Shown here in pieces: positions 45,035 to 54,349 of a stretch of 64,000 nucleotides of DNA. This stretch comes from Variovorax sp. WDL1 (GTDB taxonomy: Bacteria > Pseudomonadota > Gammaproteobacteria > Burkholderiales > Burkholderiaceae_C), in the NCBI RefSeq assembly GCF_001541225.1, contig NZ_LMTS01000327.1, forward strand, positions 36,560-100,559, in the 5' to 3' direction. How positions within the stretch are numbered: the stretch's first letter is position 1; each line of letters begins with the position of its first letter. The position numbers and the translations under genes are program-made. The notes under the pieces are model-generated. The model was not told the DNA's origin and made no database searches. It was given only the letters and a program-made list of their open reading frames with translations.

Positions 45035-45904
45035 CTAGGAGGAGGACGCGAGGTCGTCCCGCACCCGCAGGAAGCGCGCGAACCTCGGCAGGCCACCGGG
45101 GTTCGTGCCGTTGTAGCGATAGCTGACCCAGCTTCCCACGGCAGGCGGATGGTCGCGCTGCGCGTCGCTGAAGCCGCCGCCCAGCTTGAAGCGCCGGCCT
45201 TCGGGCGTCTCGACCAGCAGCGCGCCCATTCGGCCTGCGTGCCGGCCGCGGCCTGGTACATGGGCCAGCACGCGCGCGTCCGCATCCTCGTAGGGCTTGA
45301 ACTTGAGCAGGTCGGCCGATCGTTCCGTGCGGTAGAGGGAGGCACCCCGATGCAGCATCAGGCCTTCGCCGCCCATGCGCATTGTCTTGTCGAGCAACGC
45401 CTGCAACTCCTCGTGCGTGCCGGCCCGCGCCTGGGGCACCGGTACCACCCAGGGGGCGTCCTTCAACGGCAGCAGCTTGCGCAGCGCAGCCAGCCGTGCC
45501 GTGAAGTCGCCGGTCTGGGCCGGCAGGTCGAAGACCATGAAGCGGATGTTCCGCCAGGCCGGCTCGTTCGGCGTCTGGTCCCGGACCGTGGATAGCGTCT
45601 CCGCAAAGCGCCCGCGGCCCGCCCATAGCTCGCCGTCCATTGGCACCGCCGGCAGCGCTGCGGTGAACCAGGCGGGGGCGGCCACGCGCTCGCCGCCACG
45701 TGTCCAGAGCTGCCTGCCGTCCCAGTAGCCGCGCATCCCGTCGTACTTCTCGCTGACCCAATAGTCCGCCAGCGGCATGCCGCGGCGATAGACATCGGCC
45801 AGCATGAGCTTCGGCGCGGCTGCATGCGCCAGCGCGAAGGGCGCCAGCGCGAAGGGCGCCAGCGCGAGCGCCGGGCCGAGAAGCAGTAGCTTTCGACGAT
45901 CCAT
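45035..45904 (-). CDS. Periplasmic-type minimal ATP-dependent DNA ligase (LigE-like)
   Basis: This is a short ATP-dependent DNA ligase of 289 aa with only the nucleotidyltransferase and OB domains and an N-terminal signal sequence. Lys53 in SEKYDGMRG is the adenylated residue. RFMVFDLP, GEGLMLHRG and LLKFKPYEDA are later ligase motifs. LigE-type enzymes occur in proteobacteria and are exported, with a suggested role in DNA uptake or extracellular DNA repair. The signal peptide contains a 15-bp tandem repeat encoding PFALA units. Confidence 0.9.
   Translation of the reverse strand: MDRRKLLLLGPALALAPFALAPFALAHAAAPKLMLADVYRRGMPLADYWVSEKYDGMRGYWDGRQLWTRGGERVAAPAWFTAALPAVPMDGELWAGRGRFAETLSTVRDQTPNEPAWRNIRFMVFDLPAQTGDFTARLAALRKLLPLKDAPWVVPVPQARAGTHEELQALLDKTMRMGGEGLMLHRGASLYRTERSADLLKFKPYEDADARVLAHVPGRGRHAGRMGALLVETPEGRRFKLGGGFSDAQRDHPPAVGSWVSYRYNGTNPGGLPRFARFLRVRDDLASSS
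45826..45870 (-). repeat. 15-bp tandem repeat in the ligase signal peptide
   Basis: GCGCCAGCGCGAAGG occurs at 45826-45840 and 45841-45855, followed by a third copy with two changes at 45856-45870. In frame it encodes repeated PFALA in the hydrophobic core of the signal peptide. Confidence 0.85.
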
Positions 45905-45979
45905 GTGTTGTTCCCTGAATGATCTTCTTGTCTTGACGCGAGCCGGCCCGCCGCCGGCCGATAGCCCGGAGCGGCGCGG

Positions 45980-46762
45980 CTATTCGGCGATGCCGCCCAC
46001 CACCTGGCTGAAGCCGCCGTCGACGTGGGTGATCTCGGCCGTCACGCCGCTGGCCAGGTCACTCAGCAGGAAGGCGGCAACGTTGCCCACTTCCTCGATG
46101 GTGACGTTGCGGCGAATCGGCGAGACCTCCGCCACCACGGAGAGGATCTTGCCGAAGCCCTTGATGCCGCTCGCCGCCAACGTCTTGATCGGTCCGGCGC
46201 TGATGCCGTTGACACGCATGCCCTTCGGCCCCAGCGACTCGGCCAGGTAGCGCACCGAGGCCTCCAGCGAGGCCTTCGCCAGGCCCATGGTGTTGTAGTT
46301 GGGCAGCGCGCGCACAGAGCCCAGGTAGGTGAGCGTGAGCAGGGCCGACTTGTCGTTGAGGTAGGGCAGGGCCGCCTTGGCCATGGCGGGGAAGCTGTAG
46401 GCGCTGATGTCGTGCGCCACCTTGAAGCCCTCGCGCGACAGGCCGTCGAGGAAATCGCCGGCGATCGCCTCGCGCGGCGCGAAGCCGATGCTGTGCACGA
46501 AACCGTCGAACCTGGGCCAGGTCTGAGACAGGTCGGTGAAAAGCTTGGCGATCTGGGCGTCGTCGCCGACGTCGCAGTCGAACACCAGCTTGGAGCCGAA
46601 ATCATTGGCGAACTCGGTGATGCGGTCCTTGAAACGCTCGCCTACGTAGCTGAAGGCAAGCTCGGCGCCTTGCTCATGGCACGCCTTGGCGATGCCGTAA
46701 GCGATGGAGCGGTTGCTCAGCACGCCGGTGATCAGGAATTTTTTGCCGGAAAGAAAGCCCAT
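45980..46762 (-). CDS. fabI: Enoyl-ACP reductase FabI
   Basis: This NADH-dependent reductase of 260 aa performs the last step of fatty-acid elongation. Tyr146, Tyr156 and Lys163 align with the E. coli FabI catalytic residues. [18 protein letters not shown] is the family N-terminus. The C-terminal [14 protein letters not shown] is typical. ATG 46762 lies 37 bp from the divergent yejA start. FabI is the target of triclosan and related inhibitors. Confidence 0.96.
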   Translation of the reverse strand: MGFLSGKKFLITGVLSNRSIAYGIAKACHEQGAELAFSYVGERFKDRITEFANDFGSKLVFDCDVGDDAQIAKLFTDLSQTWPRFDGFVHSIGFAPREAIAGDFLDGLSREGFKVAHDISAYSFPAMAKAALPYLNDKSALLTLTYLGSVRALPNYNTMGLAKASLEASVRYLAESLGPKGMRVNGISAGPIKTLAASGIKGFGKILSVVAEVSPIRRNVTIEEVGNVAAFLLSDLASGVTAEITHVDGGFSQVVGGIAE

Positions 46763-46799
46763 GGAGCGACCTCGTGAAAATCTTGGGCAGAATTCTCGC

Positions 46800-48596
46800 A
46801 TGCGAGGTTGGCTGCTCTTGGTGTTGGCGCTCTCGGCTGCCCCCTCGTGGGCTGCCTATGCGTACGCGCAGTTCGGTGACATCAAGTACCCGCCCGACTT
46901 CACGCATTTCAGCTATGTGAATCCGAACGCGCCCAAGGGCGGCGAGATCCGCATGGTGCCGCCGACGCGGCCGACGAACTTCGACAAGTTCAATCCTTTC
47001 ACGCTCAAGGGCACCGCGCCCTACGGCATCGGCGCCTTGCTTTTCGAGAGCCTTTTGACCGGCAATTCGGAGGAGCCGACCACGGCCTACGGGCTTCTGG
47101 CCGAGGACGTCGAGGTCGCAGGCGACAGGCGCTCGGCGACCTTTCGCATCCGGCCCAGCGCGCGCTTCAACGACGGCTCGCCGGTGCTGGCCGCCGATGT
47201 CGTGCATTCCTTCACGACCCTCACGGGCCCCCTGGCGGCACCTCAGTTCCGCACGATCTATGCAGAGGTGAAGGGTGTCAAGGCGCTGGGCGAGCGACTC
47301 GTGCGCTTCGAGTTCGCAAGCCCCAATCCCGAGCTGCCGCTGGTGGTGGGCGGCATGGCCGTGTTCAGCCGGTCATGGGGAGCCGGCAAGCCTTTCGACC
47401 AGGTCACGACGGAGGTGCCGATCGGCTCCGGACCCTACCGGATTGCCAACCCGCGGATGGGCCGCGACATCACCTATGCACGCGATCCGAACTACTGGGG
47501 TGCCGACATTCCGGTGCGCAAGGGCTTCTTCAACTTCGATCGCATCACCTTCAAGATCTACCTCGACGACACCTCGCGCTTCGAAGGACTCAAGGCCGGC
47601 GAATTCGACTTCATGCGCGAGTTCACCTCGCGCAACTGGGCGCGCCAATACACGGGAAAGCAGTTCGCATCGGGCGAGCTCCTCAAGCGCGCGTTCGAGA
47701 ACCAGAACCCCGGAGATTTCCAGGGCTATGTGTTCAACCTGCGCAACCCGAAGTTCAAGGACATCCGGGTACGGCAGGCCATCGGACTCGCGTTCGATTT
47801 CGAGTGGCTCAACAAGCAGCTCTTCTACGGCCTGTACAAGCGGGTCCAGGGCTACTACCCGAACAGCGAGTTCCATGCCGAAGGACTGCCCAAGCCGGAC
47901 GAGCTGGCGCTGCTCGAGCCGCTGCGCGACAAGCTGCGCCCCGAAGTGTTCGGTCCCGCGGCGATTCCGCCGAGCACAGCGCCTCCGGGGAGCCTGCGTG
48001 AGAACCTGCGCAATGCCAGGAATCTGCTGGCCGATGCAGGCTGGACGTATCGCGAGGGCGCCCTGCGCAACGAGAAAGGCGAGGCCTTCACCATCGAGTT
48101 CCTGAACGATCAGCCGTCGCTGATCCGAGTCGTGACCCCGTTGCAGACCGCGTTGCTGAAGCTGGGCATCCAGATGAGCTTCCGCACGGTGGACTTCTCG
48201 CTCTCGCAGCAGCGCATGGACAACTTCGACTTCGAGATGACGTCCGTGCGCCTGCCCGGCACCACGGCGCCGGGCGGGGAGCTGCTGGAGTTGTTCGGCT
48301 CCAAGGCGGCGGCAACCCACGGTTCGCGGAACATCTGGGGCATTGCGGATCCAGCGGTCGATGCCCTGCTGCAGAAGGTCGTGAGCGCCACGACCCGGCC
48401 AGAGCTCAGCGCCGCCATGCGCTCGCTCGATCGCGTGCTCTCGCACGGGCACTACTCGGTCCCCCAGTACTATGGCGACGCCTTCCTGATCGGCTACCGG
48501 CCTCGGCCCTTCGTTCTGCCGGACAGGATTCCGCCCTACTACCAGGCCGACACCTGGGCCATGAGCACGTGGTGGGCATCGCCCTCCAACAAGTGA
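46800..48596 (+). CDS. yejA: YejA-type oligopeptide ABC transporter substrate-binding protein
   Basis: This periplasmic receptor of the dipeptide/oligopeptide class (598 aa) has a signal peptide [16 protein letters not shown] and then [20 protein letters not shown], typical of Yej[20 protein letters not shown] and the C-terminal [19 protein letters not shown] are family blocks. ATG 46800 is chosen so that the signal peptide starts at residue 1; another in-frame ATG at 46761 overlaps fabI's start. With yejB, yejE and yejF downstream it forms an importer, in E. coli used for microcin C and peptides. Confidence 0.94.
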   Translation: MRGWLLLVLALSAAPSWAAYAYAQFGDIKYPPDFTHFSYVNPNAPKGGEIRMVPPTRPTNFDKFNPFTLKGTAPYGIGALLFESLLTGNSEEPTTAYGLLAEDVEVAGDRRSATFRIRPSARFNDGSPVLAADVVHSFTTLTGPLAAPQFRTIYAEVKGVKALGERLVRFEFASPNPELPLVVGGMAVFSRSWGAGKPFDQVTTEVPIGSGPYRIANPRMGRDITYARDPNYWGADIPVRKGFFNFDRITFKIYLDDTSRFEGLKAGEFDFMREFTSRNWARQYTGKQFASGELLKRAFENQNPGDFQGYVFNLRNPKFKDIRVRQAIGLAFDFEWLNKQLFYGLYKRVQGYYPNSEFHAEGLPKPDELALLEPLRDKLRPEVFGPAAIPPSTAPPGSLRENLRNARNLLADAGWTYREGALRNEKGEAFTIEFLNDQPSLIRVVTPLQTALLKLGIQMSFRTVDFSLSQQRMDNFDFEMTSVRLPGTTAPGGELLELFGSKAAATHGSRNIWGIADPAVDALLQKVVSATTRPELSAAMRSLDRVLSHGHYSVPQYYGDAFLIGYRPRPFVLPDRIPPYYQADTWAMSTWWASPSNK

Positions 48597-48603
48597 AACC
48601 GCG

Positions 48604-49638
48604 ATGGTCAGCTACATCCTCAAACGCCTGCTGCTGATGGTGCCCACGCTCTTCGGCGTGCTGCTGCTGACCTTCGTCACGGTCCAGTTCGTGCCGGGCG
48701 GGCCCGTCGAGCAGATGGTGGCGCAGCTGCAGGGGCGGGATTCGGGCGGCGAGCGCGCGGCCAGCTCGGGCGCCGGCTACCGTGGCCGGCAGGGCCTGGA
48801 CGAGAAGCGCATCGAGGAGATCAAGAAGCTCTACGGCTTCGACAAGCCGCCTGCGGAACGCTTCTGGATGATGCTCAAGTCCTTCGCGCGCCTCGATCTG
48901 GGGACCAGCTTCTACCAGCACAAGGACGTCTGGGAACTGGTCAAGGAAAAGCTCCCGGTCTCGATCAGCCTCGGCCTCTGGACCTTCTTCATCAGCTACC
49001 TGATCGCGGTGCCGCTCGGCGTGGCGAAGGCCGTGCGCGCCGGGTCGCGATTCGATACCGTCACCACGCTGATCGTGCTGGTGGGCTACGCCATTCCGGG
49101 TTTCGTGCTTGGGGTGGCGTTGCTGGTGGTGTTCGGCGGGCAGCTCCAGTGGTTCCCGCTGCGCGGCTTGACGTCGTCCAACTGGGACAGCTTGGGATGG
49201 AGCGCGAAGATCGTCGACTACCTGTGGCACATTGCGCTGCCGGTGACGGCCATGGTGCTGGGCAGCTTTGCCGTGACTGCGATGCTGACCAAGAACTCCT
49301 TCCTCGAGGAGATCCGAAAGCAGTACGTGCTGACCGCGCGCGCCAAGGGCCTGACCGAGCGCAAGGTGCTTTGGAAGCACGTGTTCCGCAATGCGCTGAT
49401 TCCGATCATCACCGGCTTTCCGGCCGCCTTCATCGGCGCCTTCTTCACTGGGTCGTTGCTGATCGAGACCCTGTTCTCGCTCGACGGGTTGGGCCTCCTG
49501 AGCTACGAGAGCGTGATCAGGCGCGATTACCCGGTGGTGCTCGGCACCCTCTACCTTTTCACCCTGATCGGCCTCGTGACCAAGCTCGTTTCCGATCTCT
49601 GCTACGTCCTCGTGGACCCGAGGGTGAAGTTTGACTAG
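48604..49638 (+). CDS. yejB: YejB ABC transporter permease
   Basis: This inner-membrane permease of 344 aa has six helices and the EAA-type cytoplasmic loop (LTARAKGLTERKVLWKH). MVSYILKRLLLMVPTLFGVLLLTF is the characteristic N-terminus. It begins 7 bp after yejA and overlaps yejE by 8 bp. Confidence 0.95.
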   Translation: MVSYILKRLLLMVPTLFGVLLLTFVTVQFVPGGPVEQMVAQLQGRDSGGERAASSGAGYRGRQGLDEKRIEEIKKLYGFDKPPAERFWMMLKSFARLDLGTSFYQHKDVWELVKEKLPVSISLGLWTFFISYLIAVPLGVAKAVRAGSRFDTVTTLIVLVGYAIPGFVLGVALLVVFGGQLQWFPLRGLTSSNWDSLGWSAKIVDYLWHIALPVTAMVLGSFAVTAMLTKNSFLEEIRKQYVLTARAKGLTERKVLWKHVFRNALIPIITGFPAAFIGAFFTGSLLIETLFSLDGLGLLSYESVIRRDYPVVLGTLYLFTLIGLVTKLVSDLCYVLVDPRVKFD

Positions 49639-50671
49639 CGCAACGTCCTCGGTTTCCCCCGCCCGGCGCGCCTGGCTGCGCTTCAAGCGCAACAGGCTCG
49701 GGTTCTGGAGCCTCGCGCTTTTCAGCGTCCTGGTGGTCCTGAGCCTGTTCGCCGAAATTGTCTCGACCGACAAGCCGCTGGTGGTGCGCTACGAAGGGCA
49801 GACCTACTTCCCGGTGCTGCGCAACTACTCCGAGAAGACCTTCGGCGGCGATTTCGAAACGCCCGCCGACTACCTCGATCCCTTCATCCGCGAGCGAATC
49901 ACCCAGGGTGGCAACTGGGCGATCTATGCGCCCAACCCCTACGGGCCGAAGACGCTCAACTACTTCGCGACATCGCCCAATCCGGCCGCCCCTTCGAGGG
50001 AGAATTTCCTGGGAAGTGACGACCGTGGCCGCGACCTGCTGGCGCAACTGATCTACGGCTTCCGCGTCAGCGTCCTGTTCGCGCTGGCGCTCACCGCCAT
50101 CGGCGTGGTGCTCGGTATCGTCACCGGAGCGATCCAGGGCTACTTCGGCGGCAAGACCGACCTCGCTTTCCAGCGTTTCATCGAGATCTGGAGCTCCATG
50201 CCCGAGCTCTATCTGCTGATCATCTTCAGCGCCATCTTCGCGCCCAGCGTGGCGCTGCTGCTGGTCCTGCTGAGCCTGTTCGGCTGGATGGGCCTGTCGG
50301 ACTACGTGCGCGCCGAGTTCCTGCGCAATCGGCAGATGGACTATGTGCGGGCCGCCCGCGCGCTCGGCGTGGGCAATCTGCAGATCATGCGGCGCCATAT
50401 CCTGCCCAACAGCATGACGCCGGTCGTGACCTTCCTGCCGTTTCGCATGAGCTCGGCGATCCTGGCGCTCACCTCGCTCGACTTCCTGGGCCTGGGCGTG
50501 CCGCCGGGCACGCCCTCGCTGGGCGAATTGCTGAGCCAGGGCAAGGCCAACATCGATGCCTGGTGGATCTCGATCTCTACCTTCGCCGTACTTGTCGTGA
50601 CGCTGATGCTCCTGACCTTCATGGGCGATGCCTTGCGCGATGCGCTCGATCCGCGGAAGGCCGACCGATGA
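49631..50671 (+). CDS. yejE: YejE ABC transporter permease
   Basis: This second permease of 346 aa has an N-terminal helix after RRAWLRFKRNRLGFWSLALF. A periplasmic segment of about 100 residues precedes the five-helix permease domain, with EAA loop RAARALGVGNLQIMRRH. It overlaps yejB and is followed 43 bp later by yejF. Start at ATG/GTG-type codon 49631 lies within yejB, as usual. Confidence 0.94.
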   Translation: MTSATSSVSPARRAWLRFKRNRLGFWSLALFSVLVVLSLFAEIVSTDKPLVVRYEGQTYFPVLRNYSEKTFGGDFETPADYLDPFIRERITQGGNWAIYAPNPYGPKTLNYFATSPNPAAPSRENFLGSDDRGRDLLAQLIYGFRVSVLFALALTAIGVVLGIVTGAIQGYFGGKTDLAFQRFIEIWSSMPELYLLIIFSAIFAPSVALLLVLLSLFGWMGLSDYVRAEFLRNRQMDYVRAARALGVGNLQIMRRHILPNSMTPVVTFLPFRMSSAILALTSLDFLGLGVPPGTPSLGELLSQGKANIDAWWISISTFAVLVVTLMLLTFMGDALRDALDPRKADR

Positions 50672-50714
50672 ACGCAGCGTCGGGCCCGTCGAAGTGCAAG
50701 GCGAGGGAGGCGGT

Positions 50715-52328
50715 ATGAGCACGGCGCTGCTCGAGGTGCGAGGCCTGCGTGTCTCCTTCGGTGGCAAGGAAGTGGTGCGCGGCATCGATTTCGGCATTGC
50801 GCCCTGCGAAAAGCTGGCCCTGGTGGGCGAATCGGGCTCCGGCAAGACCGTGACAGCACTGAGCCTGCTTCGGCTCGCCCTCAACGCCGAAGTGTCCGGC
50901 CACGCGCGGCTGGCCGGCAACGGGGAGGGCGCCGGCCCGCGCGATCTGCTGACCCTGCCCGAGCGCGACCTGCGCGCGATCCGCGGCAAGGAGGTCGCGA
51001 TGATCTTCCAGGAGCCGATGACCGCCCTGAACGCGCTCTACACCGTGGGTGACCAGATCGCCGAGGTCCTGGAAGTGCACGAGGCGCTGCCCAGGCGCGC
51101 GGCGCAGGAGGCGGCGGTCCAGCTCCTGGCAGACACCGGCATCCCGGAGCCGGCGCGCCGGGCGCGGGCCTTTCCGCACCAGCTTTCGGGCGGCCAGCGC
51201 CAGCGCGCCATGATCGCCATGGCCCTGGCCTGCAAGCCCCGCCTGCTGCTGGCCGATGAGCCCACCACGGCGCTCGACGTGACGGTGCGGGCGCAGATCC
51301 TCGACCTGCTGGCCGAGCTGCAGGACAAGCATCGCATGGCCGTGCTGATGATCACGCACGACCTCAACATGGTGCGCCGCTTCGCCGACCGCGTGGCGGT
51401 GATGGAGAACGGTGCGATCGTCGAACAGGGCGCCGTGGCCCAGGTGTTCGGAACCCCGCAGCATGCCTACACCCGCAAGCTGATCGACAGCCGGCCTGCG
51501 CGCGATGTGCCCCCTGTGCCCTCCCAGCAGGAGCCGCCGGTGCTGGAGGCCCAAGGCCTGCGGGTGAGCTACCCGGTCTCGCGCCCCGGCTTCGCCGGCT
51601 GGTTCCGCAAGGGCGAGTTCGTGGCGGTGCAAGGCGCCGATTTCCGCATCGGGCAGGGCGAGACCTTGGGGGTGGTGGGCGAGTCGGGCTCGGGCAAGTC
51701 GACCCTGGCCTTGGCCGCCCTGGGCCTGCTCAGACACGGTGGCAGCCTCGGCGTCACGGGCCAACGCTGGAACAGCGGCCGGGCGAGCGACCGCGCGCTG
51801 CGCCGGCAGATGCAGGTGGTGTTCCAGGACCCGTTTTCCTCGCTCTCGCCGCGCATGACGGTGGAGCAGATCGTCGGAGAAGGCCTGACGGTGCACGCGC
51901 CCGAACTCGACATCGCCGCCCGCCGCGTACGCGCGCTCGAGGCCTTGGCCGATGTGGGCCTGACCGAGGCCCAGTTCCCGTCGCTCCTCGATCGCTATCC
52001 CCATGAATTCTCCGGTGGCCAGCGCCAGCGCCTGGCCATCGCGCGGGCGCTGATCGTCGGCCCGCGGCTCCTGGTACTCGACGAGCCCACCAGTGCCCTC
52101 GATGTCACCATTCAGAAGCAGGTGCTGGGCCTGTTGCAGCGCCTGCAGCGCGAGCGCGGCCTGAGTTACCTGCTGATCACGCACGACGTCGAGGTGATCC
52201 GCGCCATGGCGCATCAGGTCATCGTGATGAAGGACGGCGCGATCCTCGAATCCGGCGCTGCCCTGCGGGTCCTCGATGCGCCGGAGCATCCCTACACGCA
52301 GAAGCTGGTGGCCGCGGCCGTTGGCTGA
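50715..52328 (+). CDS. yejF: YejF ABC transporter ATPase (two fused ATPase domains)
   Basis: This is a duplicated ATP-binding protein of 537 aa. Both halves carry Walker A (GESGSGKT and GESGSGKS), the signature LSGGQRQR or FSGGQRQR, and Walker B LLLADEPTTALDV or LLVLDEPTSALDV. It energises the YejBE permease. ATG 50715 has GGGAGG upstream. It is followed by an MFS gene after 24 bp. Confidence 0.95.
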   Translation: MSTALLEVRGLRVSFGGKEVVRGIDFGIAPCEKLALVGESGSGKTVTALSLLRLALNAEVSGHARLAGNGEGAGPRDLLTLPERDLRAIRGKEVAMIFQEPMTALNALYTVGDQIAEVLEVHEALPRRAAQEAAVQLLADTGIPEPARRARAFPHQLSGGQRQRAMIAMALACKPRLLLADEPTTALDVTVRAQILDLLAELQDKHRMAVLMITHDLNMVRRFADRVAVMENGAIVEQGAVAQVFGTPQHAYTRKLIDSRPARDVPPVPSQQEPPVLEAQGLRVSYPVSRPGFAGWFRKGEFVAVQGADFRIGQGETLGVVGESGSGKSTLALAALGLLRHGGSLGVTGQRWNSGRASDRALRRQMQVVFQDPFSSLSPRMTVEQIVGEGLTVHAPELDIAARRVRALEALADVGLTEAQFPSLLDRYPHEFSGGQRQRLAIARALIVGPRLLVLDEPTSALDVTIQKQVLGLLQRLQRERGLSYLLITHDVEVIRAMAHQVIVMKDGAILESGAALRVLDAPEHPYTQKLVAAAVG

Positions 52329-52352
52329 TCGAACGAATCCGGAAACGCATCG

Positions 52353-53558
52353 ATGTCGACAATCGGAAGCGACCGGCGCAGCGCGTGGCGCGCCGCGCTG
52401 GCCTGCATGGTGGCCCTGGCGGTGGCGATGGGTCTCGGGCGATTCGCCTTCACCCCCATGCTGCCGGTCATGCTGCACGAGGGCCGGCTGGGCCTGGAAG
52501 CGGGCGGACTGCTGGCGTCGCTCAACTACCTCGGCTACTTCCTGGGCGCGCTGTCCTGCGCGGCGATCCGGGTCGAGGCTGCCCACATGGTGCGCGGCGG
52601 GCTGGTCGCCACAGCGGCGCTGCTGCTCGGGATGGGGCTGTGGGACAGCTTCACCGCCTGGGGCGTGCTGCGCACGGCGGCGGGGGTTGTGAGCGCCTGG
52701 ACCTTCGTCTTCGCGTCGGGCTGGGGTCTCAGGCGCCTGGCCGAGACGCACGCGCCCACCCTGCAGGGGGTGATCTACACCGGCCCCGGCATCGGCATTG
52801 CGGTCACGGGGCTGCTGGGCGGCGCGATCGGCCGCTGGGGTTCGGAGGCCGGGTGGATCGGCTTCGGGCTGTTGTCGGCGGTGCTGATCGCCGGAGTCTG
52901 GCGCATGTTCGGCGACGGTGCGCATGCGCTGGCGCCCGCGCGGTCCGCAGCCTTGGCCTCTGCCGAGCCAGCCGACTCCGCCGCCGCCAGAGCCGATGCG
53001 TGGTGGCTGGTCGCGCTCTACGGCCTCGCCGGCTTCGGCTACATCATCACCGCCACATTCTTGCCCGTGATCGCGCGCCAGGCTCTGCCGGGATCGTCCT
53101 GGCCCGACTTCTTCTGGCCGCTGTTCGGTCTGGCGGTGGTGCCGGGCGCACTGATCGGCGCGCGGGCGCCTGTCCGCTGGGACAATCGGCTGCTGCTGGG
53201 ACTCGCCTACGGGCTGCAGGCGGTCGGTGTGCTGCTGTCGGTGGCCTGGCCGAGCATCGGCGGCTTCATGCTGGGCAGCTTGCTGCTGGGCCTGCCGTTC
53301 ACGGCGATCACCCTCTTCGCGATGCGGGAGGCGCGCCGCCTGCGGGGGAACGCGGCGGCCGGGCTGATCGGCTATGCGACGGCTTCCTATGGCGTCGGGC
53401 AGATCCTGGGACCGCTCTTCGCCGCCCCGCTGGCCCAGCGCACAGGCTCTTTCACCCTGCCGCTCCTGGTGGCTGCAGCTGCGCTGGCGCTGGGTGCGCT
53501 GCTGTTCGCCTCGGTCTGGTGGCGTGCCAGGCGGTCGGCAGGCGCCATTGCGGCCTAG
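52353..53558 (+). CDS. YbfB/YjiJ-family MFS transporter
   Basis: This major-facilitator protein of 401 aa has about 12 helices. The segment AMGLGRFAFTPMLPVMLHEG near residue 24 is the YbfB/YjiJ signature. Charged loops such as RFAFTPML and AMREARRLRG are seen between helices. It follows yejF closely and may be co-transcribed. The substrate is unknown; the family is broadly called arabinose-efflux-like. Confidence 0.85.
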   Translation: MSTIGSDRRSAWRAALACMVALAVAMGLGRFAFTPMLPVMLHEGRLGLEAGGLLASLNYLGYFLGALSCAAIRVEAAHMVRGGLVATAALLLGMGLWDSFTAWGVLRTAAGVVSAWTFVFASGWGLRRLAETHAPTLQGVIYTGPGIGIAVTGLLGGAIGRWGSEAGWIGFGLLSAVLIAGVWRMFGDGAHALAPARSAALASAEPADSAAARADAWWLVALYGLAGFGYIITATFLPVIARQALPGSSWPDFFWPLFGLAVVPGALIGARAPVRWDNRLLLGLAYGLQAVGVLLSVAWPSIGGFMLGSLLLGLPFTAITLFAMREARRLRGNAAAGLIGYATASYGVGQILGPLFAAPLAQRTGSFTLPLLVAAAALALGALLFASVWWRARRSAGAIAA

Positions 53559-53571
53559 AAAGGAGCGATTC

Positions 53572-53708
53572 CTGACACGTTTGGCATATAATTCGAGGCT
53601 CACGACCAAACGGGCGGGTACCTACCGCCCGTTTTTTATTGGTCGAAGCATTTTTCGCGGCGCTGGGCGGGCGGCGCACCGACACACACAGAAGGCGCAC
53701 TAAAGCAC
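53572..53708 (+). promoter_or_regulatory. Leader region of the rimP-nusA-infB operon
   Basis: TATAAT at 53587-53592 is a -10-like box; the preceding CTGACA is only 9 bp away, too close for a normal -35. The leader then runs through a terminator hairpin (53608-53637) before the GTG start of rimP at 53709. Confidence 0.5.
53608..53637 (+). terminator. Terminator-like hairpin (possible attenuator) before rimP
   Basis: AAACGGGCGG (53608-53617) pairs with CCGCCCGTTT (53625-53634) around GTACCTA, followed by a T tract. It lies downstream of the -10-like box and upstream of rimP, so transcription of the operon would have to pass it. It could equally end transcription from the MFS gene. Confidence 0.7.
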
Positions 53709-54332
53709 GTGGCATTGCAGCAGACAGTGGAACGAACCGTGGCCGGCCTCGGCTACGACCTGGTCGAGATCGAACGCTCGGCGGGAGGGCTGCTGCGTGT
53801 CACGATTGATTTGCCCTGGAGCGGCCCCACATCGGAGGCTGCGGCACCCGGCGCGCCGGAGGCTCTCGTCACCGTCGAGGATTGCGAAAAGGTCACCCGC
53901 CAGCTGCAGTTCGCGCTCGAGGTGGACGACATCGACTACAAGCGCCTCGAGGTTTCTTCGCCGGGGATTGACCGGCCGCTGCGCAATGCGCAGGATTTCG
54001 AACGTTTCGTCGGCGAGGTGATCGACATCACGCTGAAGGCGCCCATGGGCGCCGCCGCGGGGGGGCAGGTGGCGGCCAACCGCAAGAAATTTCGCGGCAC
54101 GCTGGAGCGGGTCGCAGGGGCCGATGGAGCCCAGGGCTGGCAGATCGTCTGGAGCCAGGAGCCCGAAGGAAAGACGGCGCCGAAGCCCGGCCAGAAGATC
54201 AGCGCGAAGCGCGCGCCCGCCCCGGTGCAGGCGCTGGGCTTCACCCTGGACGAGCTGCGCGAGGCGCGGCTCGCCCCGATCGTGGATTTCAAGGGGCGCA
54301 GGCCCAAACCCGACGTGACGGTGTCGGACTGA
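53709..54332 (+). CDS. rimP: Ribosome maturation factor RimP
   Basis: This 30S-assembly factor of 207 aa begins with an alpha/beta N-terminal domain ([21 protein letters not shown]), followed by [20 protein letters not shown]. An SH3-like C-terminal domain follows. It is longer than E. coli RimP (about 150 aa), with an insert near residues 115-155 and a basic C-terminus. The start is GTG at 53709. It is the first gene of the translation operon with nusA. Confidence 0.93.
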   Translation: MALQQTVERTVAGLGYDLVEIERSAGGLLRVTIDLPWSGPTSEAAAPGAPEALVTVEDCEKVTRQLQFALEVDDIDYKRLEVSSPGIDRPLRNAQDFERFVGEVIDITLKAPMGAAAGGQVAANRKKFRGTLERVAGADGAQGWQIVWSQEPEGKTAPKPGQKISAKRAPAPVQALGFTLDELREARLAPIVDFKGRRPKPDVTVSD

Positions 54333-54349
54333 ACAAGGAGAGTGGTGGC

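Noticed and set aside
53572-53592. Complete -35/-10 promoter using CTGACA and TATAAT upstream of rimP
   Set aside because: The spacer is 9 bp, too short for a sigma-70 promoter; only the -10-like box is kept.
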